Source of the DNA: Kribbella sandramycini
Lineage (GTDB): Bacteria; Actinomycetota; Actinomycetes; Propionibacteriales; Kribbellaceae
Direction of reading: 5' to 3'
Assembly (NCBI RefSeq): GCF_013131805.1
Contig: NZ_JABJRC010000002.1
Span: 620,001-684,000, forward strand
Length of the DNA stretch: 64,000 nucleotides
Part shown: piece after piece, positions 52,691-60,000 of the stretch
Layout of the letters: each line of letters starts with the position of its first letter
Numbering within the stretch: the stretch's first letter is position 1
Notes under the pieces: generated by a model
What the model saw: only the letters and a program-made list of their open reading frames with translations
What the model was told of the DNA's origin: nothing
The model's database searches: none
Position numbers and translations under genes: made by a program

Positions 52691-53700
52691 ACGATCCCCA
52701 GCTCTTTGAGGAGGGCCTGGACCCGGGTGGTCTCGTCGGCGATGAAATGCTTCGCGTCGTCGCCGGTCTTGAAGAACTCCGTCCAGCCTTGTTTCTTGCG
52801 GATCTCGGCCCACTCGGGGGAGGCGTTGACCTTGCTGACGAAGTCGATCAGGCGCAGCCGGTCGGCGTCCGGGAGGTCCGGAGGCGCGACGATCGCGCGC
52901 CAGTTCTGGACTTCGGCGTCGTAGCCCTCGGATTTCATCGTCGGCAACTGCTTGCCGACGACGGTGAGCGGCTCGGCGCCGGTGGTGGCCAGGACCCGCA
53001 TCTTGCCCGCGGTGATCTGCTCCTCGAACTCGCTCATCCCGGAGATGCCGACGGTGACGTCACCGGACAGGATGGCCGCGGTCGCCTCGCCGCCGCCGGA
53101 GTAGCTGATGTACTTCACCTTCGACGGCTCGAGACCGGCGGCCTTCACCAGGGTGCCCGCCGTGATGTGGTCGGTGCCGCCGATGGTGCCGCCGCCCCAG
53201 CTGACGCTCGCCGGATCGGCCTTGTACATCTCGACGAGATCCTTCAGCGATTTCAGCGGGGAGTCGGCCTTGACGACGATCACCTCCTGCTCGGCGGTCA
53301 GCGTCGCGATCGGCGTGGTGTCGGAGACCGTGATCTGGGACTGGTTCAGGGTCAGCGCGCCGACCATCACCAGGCCGGTGATCATCAGCGTGTGCGGGTC
53401 CTTGCGGTTCTTCGTGACCAGCTTCGAGATGCCGACCGCGCCGCCCGCGCCGGTCACGTTCACGACCGAGACGGAGCGGCCGGGGAGCAGCTTGTCCTCC
53501 TGGATCACGTGCTGGAACTGCCGAGCCGTCAGGTCCCAGCCGCCGCCGGGGGCCGCGGGCACCATGATCTCGACGTTGCGGCTGGGGAAGTCGCCGGCGA
53601 CGCTGCCGCCGTCGAGCGCCTTCTCCAGCGCCGAGCAGCCACTGGCGAGCAGGCTGACGGCCAGGCCCGCGGCGACCAGCGCCGTACGGGATCGCGCCAT
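52687..53700 (-). CDS. tctC: Tripartite tricarboxylate transporter substrate-binding lipoprotein TctC (Bug family)
   Basis: 337-residue Bug-type receptor. The signal peptide ends in a lipobox LLASGC with lipidation Cys22. The mature part opens 'FPSRNVEIMVPAAPGGGWD', the Bug ligand-loop signature, followed by 'VVNVTGAGGAVGISKLV' and 'GGGTIGGTDH', which lines the carboxylate pocket. ATG 53700 follows GGAGG at 8 nt. It is first in the operon, divergent from iclR across 130 nt. Ligand identity cannot be read from sequence: tricarboxylates or dicarboxylates are known for the family. Confidence 0.94.
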   Translation of the reverse strand: MARSRTALVAAGLAVSLLASGCSALEKALDGGSVAGDFPSRNVEIMVPAAPGGGWDLTARQFQHVIQEDKLLPGRSVSVVNVTGAGGAVGISKLVTKNRKDPHTLMITGLVMVGALTLNQSQITVSDTTPIATLTAEQEVIVVKADSPLKSLKDLVEMYKADPASVSWGGGTIGGTDHITAGTLVKAAGLEPSKVKYISYSGGGEATAAILSGDVTVGISGMSEFEEQITAGKMRVLATTGAEPLTVVGKQLPTMKSEGYDAEVQNWRAIVAPPDLPDADRLRLIDFVSKVNASPEWAEIRKKQGWTEFFKTGDDAKHFIADETTRVQALLKELGIV

Positions 53701-53765
53701 GGGAATACCTCCGTGGGCGAGGGGGTCCGATTGTGCGTGACCGTAGCAGCATTCCACCAGGAGGT

Positions 53766-53783
53766 ACAGAGATTCCGTTCTGT
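53766..53783. promoter_or_regulatory. Candidate IclR-type site in the tctC/iclR divergent region
   Basis: acaga-8-tctgt with the TTCCG core inside it, in the 130-nt spacer between the divergent starts. The symmetry is only 5 bp per arm, so this is tentative. Confidence 0.3.
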
Positions 53784-53830
53784 GGTACGCCGGGTTATGG
53801 TCGGAGGACCGTAGCGAGGGGAGTGTCCGG

Positions 53831-54601
53831 ATGGGTGACAGTGACGGGGTTCGCAGCGTGCACCGGGCGCTGGACCTGCTCGAACGCTTCGACGACGAAC
53901 ACCCGAGCTGGACGCTGGCCGCGCTGACGACCGCGAGTGGCCTGCCGAAGACGACCGTATTCCGTCTTGTCACGACATTGGAGCAACGCGGCCTGGTGGC
54001 GGCGATCGGGCCGGGGAAGTACGCGATCGGCCCGGGGTTCCTGCGCTGGTCGCGGCTGAGCAGCGCGACGATGGAGATCCCGCCCGCGGTCCGCGCGGCG
54101 ATGGGCCGGCTGGCCGCCGACACCGGTGAGACCGCCAACCTCTACATCCGCGTCGGCCGCACCCGCGTCTGCCTGGCCCAGGCCCAAGGCACCCTGAGCA
54201 TCCGCCACACCGTCGCCGTCGGCTCCTCCATGCCGCTCTGGAGCGGCGCCGCCGCGAAAGTCCTGCTCACCGACCCGCCCGTCCTCTCCGTCGACCCCTC
54301 CGTCATCGAAGAAGTCGCCCTCGAAGCCCCCCGCCCACCCGGCTTCGCCAAACGCCTCCGCGCCGCCGCCGCCGACGCCGAAGCCCGCGGCTTCGCCGTC
54401 AGCCACGGCGAACGCGAACTAGGCGCCTCCGGCGTCGCCGCCCCCGTCCGCCGCCCCGACGGCCGCGTAGTAGCCGCCATCGCCATCGGCGGCCCCACCA
54501 CCCGCTTCTCCGACGACCGCCTCCCCACCTACATCACCGCCGTCCGCCGCTGCGCCACCACCATCACCACCACCAACTGGAGCGGCTTCAGTGCGACCTG
54601 A
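53831..54601 (+). CDS. IclR-family transcriptional regulator
   Basis: 256 residues. The N-terminal winged helix-turn-helix (~1-70, 'WTLAALTTASGLPKTTVFRLVTTLEQRGLV') and the C-terminal effector domain (~85-245, 'GVAAPVRRPDGRVVAAIAIGGPTTRF') are complete. It is divergent from tctC and overlaps the CoA-transferase start by 11 nt. It most likely controls both uptake and degradation genes in response to the transported acid or its CoA ester. ATG 53831 is preceded by a GAGGGGAG site. Its 3' third is strongly C-rich on the coding strand. Confidence 0.93.
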   Translation: MGDSDGVRSVHRALDLLERFDDEHPSWTLAALTTASGLPKTTVFRLVTTLEQRGLVAAIGPGKYAIGPGFLRWSRLSSATMEIPPAVRAAMGRLAADTGETANLYIRVGRTRVCLAQAQGTLSIRHTVAVGSSMPLWSGAAAKVLLTDPPVLSVDPSVIEEVALEAPRPPGFAKRLRAAAADAEARGFAVSHGERELGASGVAAPVRRPDGRVVAAIAIGGPTTRFSDDRLPTYITAVRRCATTITTTNWSGFSAT

Positions 54602-55886
54602 CCCCACCCCAGCCGGTGCCACCCCCGCCCCGGACGCGGCGGACGTCGGCCTCGGATTCGCTCCTCCGTCTTCGGAGGGCTTCCTCGCCGATCTGCTGAG
54701 CGGTGTGAGGGTTCTTGATCTGACGAACGTGTTGGCGGGGCCGTTTGCGGGGTATCAGCTGGGGCTGATGGGGGCGGATGTGGTGAAGGTGGAGGTGCCG
54801 GGGTCGGGGGATCTGGCTCGGAGCCTGGGGGGTGATGCGGAGTTGTCGGCGGAGGGGTTGGGGGTTTCGTTTCTTGCGCAGAACGGGGGGAAGCGCTCTC
54901 TGACGCTGGATCTGAAGAACCCGGCGGGGCGGGAGGTGTTCGAGCGGCTGGTGCGGGAGGCCGACGTACTGCTGGAGAACTTCCGGCCGGGGGTGCTGGC
55001 GCGGCTCGGGTTTCCGGTGGAGCGGTTGCGGGAGTTGAACGCCGGGCTGGTGTACTGCGCGGTGTCGGGGTTCGGCCAGACCGGCCCGATGCGCGGCCGC
55101 CCGGCGTACGACCAGATCATCCAGGGACTCTCCGGGATCATGAGCGTGACGGGAACGCCGGAGAGCGCTCCAACGCGGACCGGCTTCCCGATCGCCGACA
55201 CGCTCGGTGGGTACGCCGCCGCGTTCGCCATCTCGGCCGCGCTTGTGAAACGCGCCCGTACCGGCATCGGGAGCTACCTCGACGTCTCGATGCTGGAGAC
55301 CGCCGTCGCCGCGATGGGCTGGGTCGTCTCCGACTATCTGGTCGCCGGCCGCGTCCCCCGCGCGATGGGCAACGAGAACGCGACGTCCGCCCCCTCCGGC
55401 ACCTTCCGCACCGCCGCCGGCGACCTGAACATCGCCGCCAACAAACAAGAGCAGTACGTCGAGCTCTGTCGCATCCTCGACCGTCCCGACCTGATCGACG
55501 ACGTCCGGTTCGCCACCCGCGAATCCCGCAAAGCCCACCGCGCCGAACTCAAGGCCGAACTCGAGCGCACCCTCGAACGCGAAACCGCCACCCACTGGGA
55601 CGAACTGCTGGCCGGCAGCGGCGTACCGGTCGCCCCCGTGCTCACCGTCGAGGAAGCGCTCTCTCTCGAGCAACTGAGCGCCCGCGAGCTCTTCCACGAA
55701 GTCCCGATGCCCGACGGCAGAGAGCGCTCCCTGCGCGTTCTCGGCAGCAGCGTCCACGTCGACGGCCACCCCGTCGCCCCCACCTCCCGCCCACCCCGCC
55801 TCGGCGAACACACCACCGAAATCCTCACCGCCCTCGGCTACACCCCCACCCAAATCCAAGCCCTCGCCACGAAAGGCGCAACATGA
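54591..55886 (+). CDS. CaiB/BaiF-type (class III) CoA-transferase
   Basis: 431-residue family III CoA-transferase, which moves CoA between carboxylic acids through aspartyl intermediates. The motif 'VLDLTNVLAGPFAGYQLGLMGADVVKVE' and catalytic Asp174 in 'RPAYDQIIQG' are present; 'GIGSYLDVSMLET' is also typical. GTG 54591 overlaps iclR by 11 nt. The next gene starts in its stop (ATGA), so the two are coupled. With a citrate synthase-like lyase next door it should form an acyl-CoA substrate for cleavage. The first ~40 residues are a variable Pro/Ala stretch. Confidence 0.9.
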   Translation: MRPDPTPAGATPAPDAADVGLGFAPPSSEGFLADLLSGVRVLDLTNVLAGPFAGYQLGLMGADVVKVEVPGSGDLARSLGGDAELSAEGLGVSFLAQNGGKRSLTLDLKNPAGREVFERLVREADVLLENFRPGVLARLGFPVERLRELNAGLVYCAVSGFGQTGPMRGRPAYDQIIQGLSGIMSVTGTPESAPTRTGFPIADTLGGYAAAFAISAALVKRARTGIGSYLDVSMLETAVAAMGWVVSDYLVAGRVPRAMGNENATSAPSGTFRTAAGDLNIAANKQEQYVELCRILDRPDLIDDVRFATRESRKAHRAELKAELERTLERETATHWDELLAGSGVPVAPVLTVEEALSLEQLSARELFHEVPMPDGRERSLRVLGSSVHVDGHPVAPTSRPPRLGEHTTEILTALGYTPTQIQALATKGAT

Positions 55887-56764
55887 CGAGTACGACGCCT
55901 GGGGCGGGGACGACGCCCGGGGGTGCGGGTGGAGCGGGGACGCCTGGGGTGGGGGATGGGGCGGGGGCGACGCCCGGGGTGACTAGTACGGCGGCTGGGG
56001 TGGGGGATGGGGCTGACTGGTGGGCTACTGGGATTTCTGACATTGCGCCTGGGGTGATCAGGTTTCGGGGGTATGCGATCGAGGAGCTGATCGGGGAGGT
56101 GAGTTTTGCGCAGATGGTGTGGTTGATGACTCGGGGGGAGTTGCCGTCGGCGGGGGAGGCTCGGTTGCTGGAGCTGACGTTGGTGGCGGCGGTGGATCAC
56201 GGGCCGCAGGCGCCGTCGATCGCGGCGGCGCGGATGGCGGCGTCGTGTGGGCTGGCGCTGAACAATGCGATGGCGACCGGCGTCAATCTGCTGGGCGATG
56301 TGCACGGCGGCGCGGGGCAGCAGTGTTTGCAGGTCTTGTACGACCTCGGCGCGAGCGGGCAAGAGCCGGCGGAGCTCGTTGCCGAGTACAAGGAGCGGAA
56401 GGCGTTCATCCCCGGCTTCGGGCACCGCTTCCACCCGCGCGACCCGCGTCGCGACCCACTGATCGGCGCGGCCCAGCAGGCTGTTGCCGAGGGCATCATC
56501 AGCGGCCGGTACGTCGAGCTGGCGCTGGCCCTGGAGAGCGCTCTCGCCCCGATCCCGATGAATATCGACGGCGCCACCGCGACCATCTACGCCGAGCTCG
56601 GCTTCCCGGTCCCGCTCGCCCGCGGGCTGTTCGTGCTGTCCCGCTCGGTCGGCATCCTCGCCCACGCCTACGAGCAGTCCCAGGAGCCGACCCGCATCAA
56701 GGGCCCGCTCCCGAAGGGCGTCCTGCCGACCTACACCGGCACGCCGCCCCGCAACCTCACCTGA
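55883..56764 (+). CDS. Short citrate synthase-fold lyase (citryl-CoA lyase-like)
   Basis: 293 residues. After a Gly/Thr/Pro low-complexity N-terminus (~1-45) comes a citrate synthase fold much shorter than true citrate synthase (~430). It matches the length of stand-alone citryl-CoA lyases and the C-terminal part of ATP-citrate lyase. All three catalytic positions are kept: His141 (GDVHGG), His181 (GFGHRF) and Asp229 (NIDGA). The predicted reaction is cleavage of citryl-CoA, or a related 3-hydroxyacyl-CoA, to acetyl-CoA plus a keto acid. It overlaps the CoA-transferase by 4 nt and the convergent synthetase gene by 8 nt. GTG 55979 is a possible alternative start. Confidence 0.83.
   Translation: MTSTTPGAGTTPGGAGGAGTPGVGDGAGATPGVTSTAAGVGDGADWWATGISDIAPGVIRFRGYAIEELIGEVSFAQMVWLMTRGELPSAGEARLLELTLVAAVDHGPQAPSIAAARMAASCGLALNNAMATGVNLLGDVHGGAGQQCLQVLYDLGASGQEPAELVAEYKERKAFIPGFGHRFHPRDPRRDPLIGAAQQAVAEGIISGRYVELALALESALAPIPMNIDGATATIYAELGFPVPLARGLFVLSRSVGILAHAYEQSQEPTRIKGPLPKGVLPTYTGTPPRNLT
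55945..56013 (+). repeat. 18-bp direct repeat in the low-complexity 5' end of the lyase gene
   Basis: The same 18 bases (tggggtgggggatggggc) occur at 55945-55962 and 55996-56013, 51 bp (17 codons) apart and in frame. They encode repeated VGDGA-type stretches and suggest growth of the N-terminus by slippage or duplication. Confidence 0.85.
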
Positions 56765-58316
56765 GCTTGTTCCGCAACACCTTCCCGGTCGCGTTCCGCG
56801 GCAGCGCGTCCAGGATCACCACCTCGCGCGGCGTCTTGTACCGCGCCAAACTCGCCCGCACATGCGCGATCAGCTCGTCCTCGGTCACCTCCGACCGCAG
56901 GACGACGTACGCCGCCAGCCGCTGCCCGAATTCCGCATCCGGCACGCCGATCACCACCGCCTCGGCCACCGCCGGATGCCGGGTCAAACAGTCCTCGACC
57001 TCGATCGGGTAGACGTTCTCCCCACCCGACACGATCATGTCGTCCTCGCGCCCGTCGACGAACAACCGCCTGGCCCGATCGAGGTGTCCGAGATCACCCG
57101 TGCTCATCCGGCGCCCGATCACCGACTTGTTCGATCCGTCGGAGTACCCGCCGAACACCAGCCCGCTGCTCACGAAGATCCGCCCGGTCGCACCGACGCC
57201 GACCGGTTGCCCGTGGTCGTCCAGGATCCGCACCGAGCTCCCCAGACATGGCCGCCCGACCGTCCCCGGCGCCGCGAGCAGATCGGCCGAGTTCGCGATC
57301 GTCGCGATCCCGACCTCACTTGACCCGTACGCATCGCACAACACCGGCCCGAACTGCGCGATGAACTGCTCCGCCAGCGGCGCCCCCAACGCCGAGGCCC
57401 CGGAGATCACTGCCCGCACCGACCGGACGTCGTACTGCGCAAGCTCCGCCGGCCCCAACTCCAACAGCCGCCGCAACATCACCGGTACGGCGACGATCGA
57501 CCCGATCCGATACTCGTCGACCCGCCGCAACACCTCCGCCGCATCGAACCGCCGCGTCAACACCAGCGGCGACCCGAAGAACAAGGCCATCATCGACGTC
57601 AGCAACCCCAGCCCGTGAAACAACGGCGGGCAGATCAACATCGGCTCCCCGGACCGCAGCCCGAACCGCCGCAGCGCGCTCGCCGTCAGCCCGGCCAGGC
57701 CTAGCGCAGTCGGCACCCGCGGTGCCGCCTTCGGCGTCCCGGTCGTCCCCGACGTCAAAATGGTGATGTGCCCAGGGGACGACGGCGCAGGCGCCGGAGG
57801 AGCCGTCGATGACACCAGCGGCGACAGATCCGACAGCAGGGCCGGCAGATCCGCCGGCGCCGTGAACTCGGCGTCGTGCACGAGCAGATCCGGCCGATGC
57901 CGCTCCAGCACCGCCTCCAACTGCGGCGCCGCGAACTCGGTATTCACGAACAACACATCCGCACCGACCCGCGAAGCGGCCAGCGTCGCCTCCAGGAACC
58001 CCCGATGGTTCCGGCACAACACCGCAACCTTGCTCCCAGCAACAATCCCGTACGACGCGTGCAACTCCGCCGCGATCCGCTCACATCGCCGATCCAGCTC
58101 GGCGTACGTCGTACTCCCGTCGTCGTCGATCACCGCCGCCCGCTCCGGGTATCGCACCGCCGCGATCGCCCCGAGCGCGGCCATCGACTGACCCCACTGC
58201 CGCAGCGCCCGCTCGATCCCGATCAGCTGCCCAGGATGCATCGGCCGCCAGACGCCCGACTTCACCACCGCGACCGACACCCCGCCCAGCTCGGCGGCTG
58301 TGCTGCGCAGACTCAC
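56757..58316 (-). CDS. Acyl-CoA synthetase (AMP-binding, ANL superfamily)
   Basis: 519-residue adenylating enzyme that makes acyl-CoA from a carboxylic acid, ATP and CoA. The P-loop 'LTSGTTGTPK' (~187-196), 'YGSSEVG', 'STGDLGHLDRARRLFVDGREDDMI' and the catalytic Lys512 in 'PRNATGKVLRN' are intact. Residues before ~25 are non-canonical. The GTG start overlaps the SDR stop by 4 nt, so both genes form an operon. The fatty or aryl acid substrate is unknown. It is convergent with the lyase gene (8-nt overlap), so it is not co-transcribed with the CoA-transferase unit. Confidence 0.92.
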   Translation of the reverse strand: MSLRSTAAELGGVSVAVVKSGVWRPMHPGQLIGIERALRQWGQSMAALGAIAAVRYPERAAVIDDDGSTTYAELDRRCERIAAELHASYGIVAGSKVAVLCRNHRGFLEATLAASRVGADVLFVNTEFAAPQLEAVLERHRPDLLVHDAEFTAPADLPALLSDLSPLVSSTAPPAPAPSSPGHITILTSGTTGTPKAAPRVPTALGLAGLTASALRRFGLRSGEPMLICPPLFHGLGLLTSMMALFFGSPLVLTRRFDAAEVLRRVDEYRIGSIVAVPVMLRRLLELGPAELAQYDVRSVRAVISGASALGAPLAEQFIAQFGPVLCDAYGSSEVGIATIANSADLLAAPGTVGRPCLGSSVRILDDHGQPVGVGATGRIFVSSGLVFGGYSDGSNKSVIGRRMSTGDLGHLDRARRLFVDGREDDMIVSGGENVYPIEVEDCLTRHPAVAEAVVIGVPDAEFGQRLAAYVVLRSEVTEDELIAHVRASLARYKTPREVVILDALPRNATGKVLRNKLR

Positions 58317-59203
58317 GCGCCGCTCCCCGGTTTCCGCGGCCGCTCGCCGCGCCGGAAGTACAGCTCGAACAGCCGATCCGTCGGCACCCGGAACAGGTTG
58401 CCCAAGACATCGGCCGGTCGCACCATCGGGGGAGTGATGTTGTTCGGCCGTGTGGCAACCGCCGTACAGACCTGGTCGGCGGCCTGCTCCGGGCTCAACC
58501 CGGGCATCTTGTTCAGCAGCGGTGTCGGCTCACTCATCCGGGTGTGCACCAGACCCATGTACACGCTCGACGTCGTCACGCCGTCGCCGCGAATCTCCTG
58601 CGCCACGCACCGCAGCCAGACGTCGAACGCGCTCTTCGAGGCGAGGTACGCCGACCAGCGCGCCATCGGCGGCGTCCGGACGCCGGCCGTCGACACGTTC
58701 ACGATGTGCCCGGTCCGCCGTTCGCGCATCGACGGGAGCAACTCGAGGACGAGCTTCGCCGGGCCGAGGTAGTTGACCGCGTTCGTCCGCTCGATGTCGT
58801 GGAATCGCTGGTAGGAGTCGGCGACCGACCGCCGGATCGACTTCCCCGCGTTGTTCACCAGGACGTCGACCTGCCCGTGCTCAGCCAGAATCTCCCGGAC
58901 GAGCGCCTCGATCGCGGCCGGATCGGCCAGGTTCGCCGGATACGCGAACGCCCGGCCCCCATCGGCCCGAATCTCCGCGGAGACCGCATCGAGCTGGTCC
59001 GCCGTCCGCGCGACCAGCAGGACTGTCGCCCCCGCGCGCGCCAGCCGCCGCGCGGTCGCCTCGCCGATCCCGTACGACGACCCGGTCACCAGCACGACCC
59101 GGCCGCGGACCGCCGCGGCCAGCCGGTCGTCCGGAACGCGCGCCCGCCCGTTCGTCAGCGCGACGAGCAACGGCCACCCGGGAGGACGCTTCGCGGTCAC
59201 CAT
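58313..59203 (-). CDS. Short-chain dehydrogenase/reductase
   Basis: 296-residue classical SDR. The cofactor motif is G41-SSYGIG, 'NNAG' lies at ~117-120, and the catalytic set is Ser171, Tyr186 and Lys190 (YLASK). The N-terminus (~1-33) is longer than in core SDRs, and the C-terminal extension is rich in Pro/Arg. It may reduce or oxidise a lipid or acyl substrate with the acyl-CoA synthetase it is coupled to. The ATG is placed by a TAATGT box 7 nt upstream. A perfect palindrome is centred on the start codon. Confidence 0.9.
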   Translation of the reverse strand: MVTAKRPPGWPLLVALTNGRARVPDDRLAAAVRGRVVLVTGSSYGIGEATARRLARAGATVLLVARTADQLDAVSAEIRADGGRAFAYPANLADPAAIEALVREILAEHGQVDVLVNNAGKSIRRSVADSYQRFHDIERTNAVNYLGPAKLVLELLPSMRERRTGHIVNVSTAGVRTPPMARWSAYLASKSAFDVWLRCVAQEIRGDGVTTSSVYMGLVHTRMSEPTPLLNKMPGLSPEQAADQVCTAVATRPNNITPPMVRPADVLGNLFRVPTDRLFELYFRRGERPRKPGSGA

Positions 59204-59216
59204 GTGACCGACATTA
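59194..59216 (-). promoter_or_regulatory. Leaderless promoter (TAATGT) with a palindrome centred on the SDR start codon
   Basis: Minus-strand TAATGT (59211-59216), 7 nt, then ATG 59203. The 17-bp sequence CGGTCACCATGTGACCG (59194-59210) is a perfect 7-3-7 inverted repeat centred on the start codon and probable transcription start, a good site for a repressor. Confidence 0.55.
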
Positions 59217-59374
59217 CCCGCAAGTAGCCCGCGGGGACAGGCATCGTGACACTATTCCTGTCACGTTCGCGGAGGTGCCGGGGTCAGCGGCCACGTGACC
59301 CCGGCGATCCGCAGGTGGAGCTCACCGCGAGTGGTTCGCGGGTGGTGCTTACCCGCTGGGCGGGCAGCGAGGGC

Positions 59375-59398
59375 CGACCGGCCTGGACGAACCGGTCG
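59375..59398 (-). terminator. Candidate hairpin downstream of ferritin
   Basis: Arms cgaccgg and ccggtcg with a 10-nt loop, 19 nt after the ferritin stop on the minus strand. The 213-nt spacer up to the SDR gene holds nothing else coding. Confidence 0.45.
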
Positions 59399-59416
59399 GA
59401 GCGCCTCGAAGTTCGA

Positions 59417-59944
59417 TCAGACCGTGCCGCCGGCCGCGGTGGGCGCCGTCGGGTCGCTGCCGCCGTCGCCGACGACCTCGCGGGCCAGGAAGTCCTCCAG
59501 GTGGAACAGGTTGTCACCGGCGCGCTTCGCGACGTTGACGAGCGTGTTCATCGCGGACACCTCCTCGACCTGCTCCTTGAGGAACCACTGCATGAACTGC
59601 TCGCCGACGTAGTCGCTCTCGTCGCGGGCCGTCCGGGCCAGGGTCTCGATCTGCTTGGTGACGGTGATCTCCTGGGCCAGCGCGAGCTCCAGCGGTTCCA
59701 GCGCGGACTTGAAGTCGCCCTGGACGTCGCCGACGCCCGGGATGTGCGCCCGGATGTCCTTGTCCAACAGGTACTGGACCATCATCATCGCGTGGTTGCG
59801 CTCTTCCAGGGCTTGCTTGTAGAAGTGCGCCGCCAGTTGCGGCAGGTCCTGGTCGTCGTACCAGACGGCGACCGCGACATACTGCTGAGAGGCCGTGAAC
59901 TCGTTGCGGATCTGTTCCTGCAAAAGCTTCTCGTACGTGCTCAT
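59417..59944 (-). CDS. Ferritin (non-haem, BfrB-like)
   Basis: 175-residue four-helix ferritin for iron storage. Probable ferroxidase ligands are Glu15 (NEFTASQQY) and Glu48/His51 (EERNHA), with further acidic residues in 'ALAQEITVTKQIE' and 'FLKEQVEE'. No haem-binding Met pattern of bacterioferritin is seen. The ATG is preceded by TACATT at 6 nt (leaderless), and an IdeR-like box lies ~38-56 nt upstream. It is monocistronic. Confidence 0.94.
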   Translation of the reverse strand: MSTYEKLLQEQIRNEFTASQQYVAVAVWYDDQDLPQLAAHFYKQALEERNHAMMMVQYLLDKDIRAHIPGVGDVQGDFKSALEPLELALAQEITVTKQIETLARTARDESDYVGEQFMQWFLKEQVEEVSAMNTLVNVAKRAGDNLFHLEDFLAREVVGDGGSDPTAPTAAGGTV

Positions 59945-59950
59945 GAGCCC

Positions 59951-60000
59951 AATGTAGAGAAGATCCGCCGTTTTCTCATCGTTGGCGAGGCTGGCCTAAC
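59951..60000 (-). promoter_or_regulatory. Ferritin promoter: TACATT -10 and IdeR-like box
   Basis: Minus-strand TACATT (59951-59956) ends 6 nt before ATG 59944. The sequence at 59982-60000, TTAGGCCAGCCTCGCCAAC on the minus strand, matches the 19-bp IdeR consensus at 13 positions. It sits at about -38 to -56, a position suited to activation, as known for mycobacterial bfrB. Confidence 0.45.
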
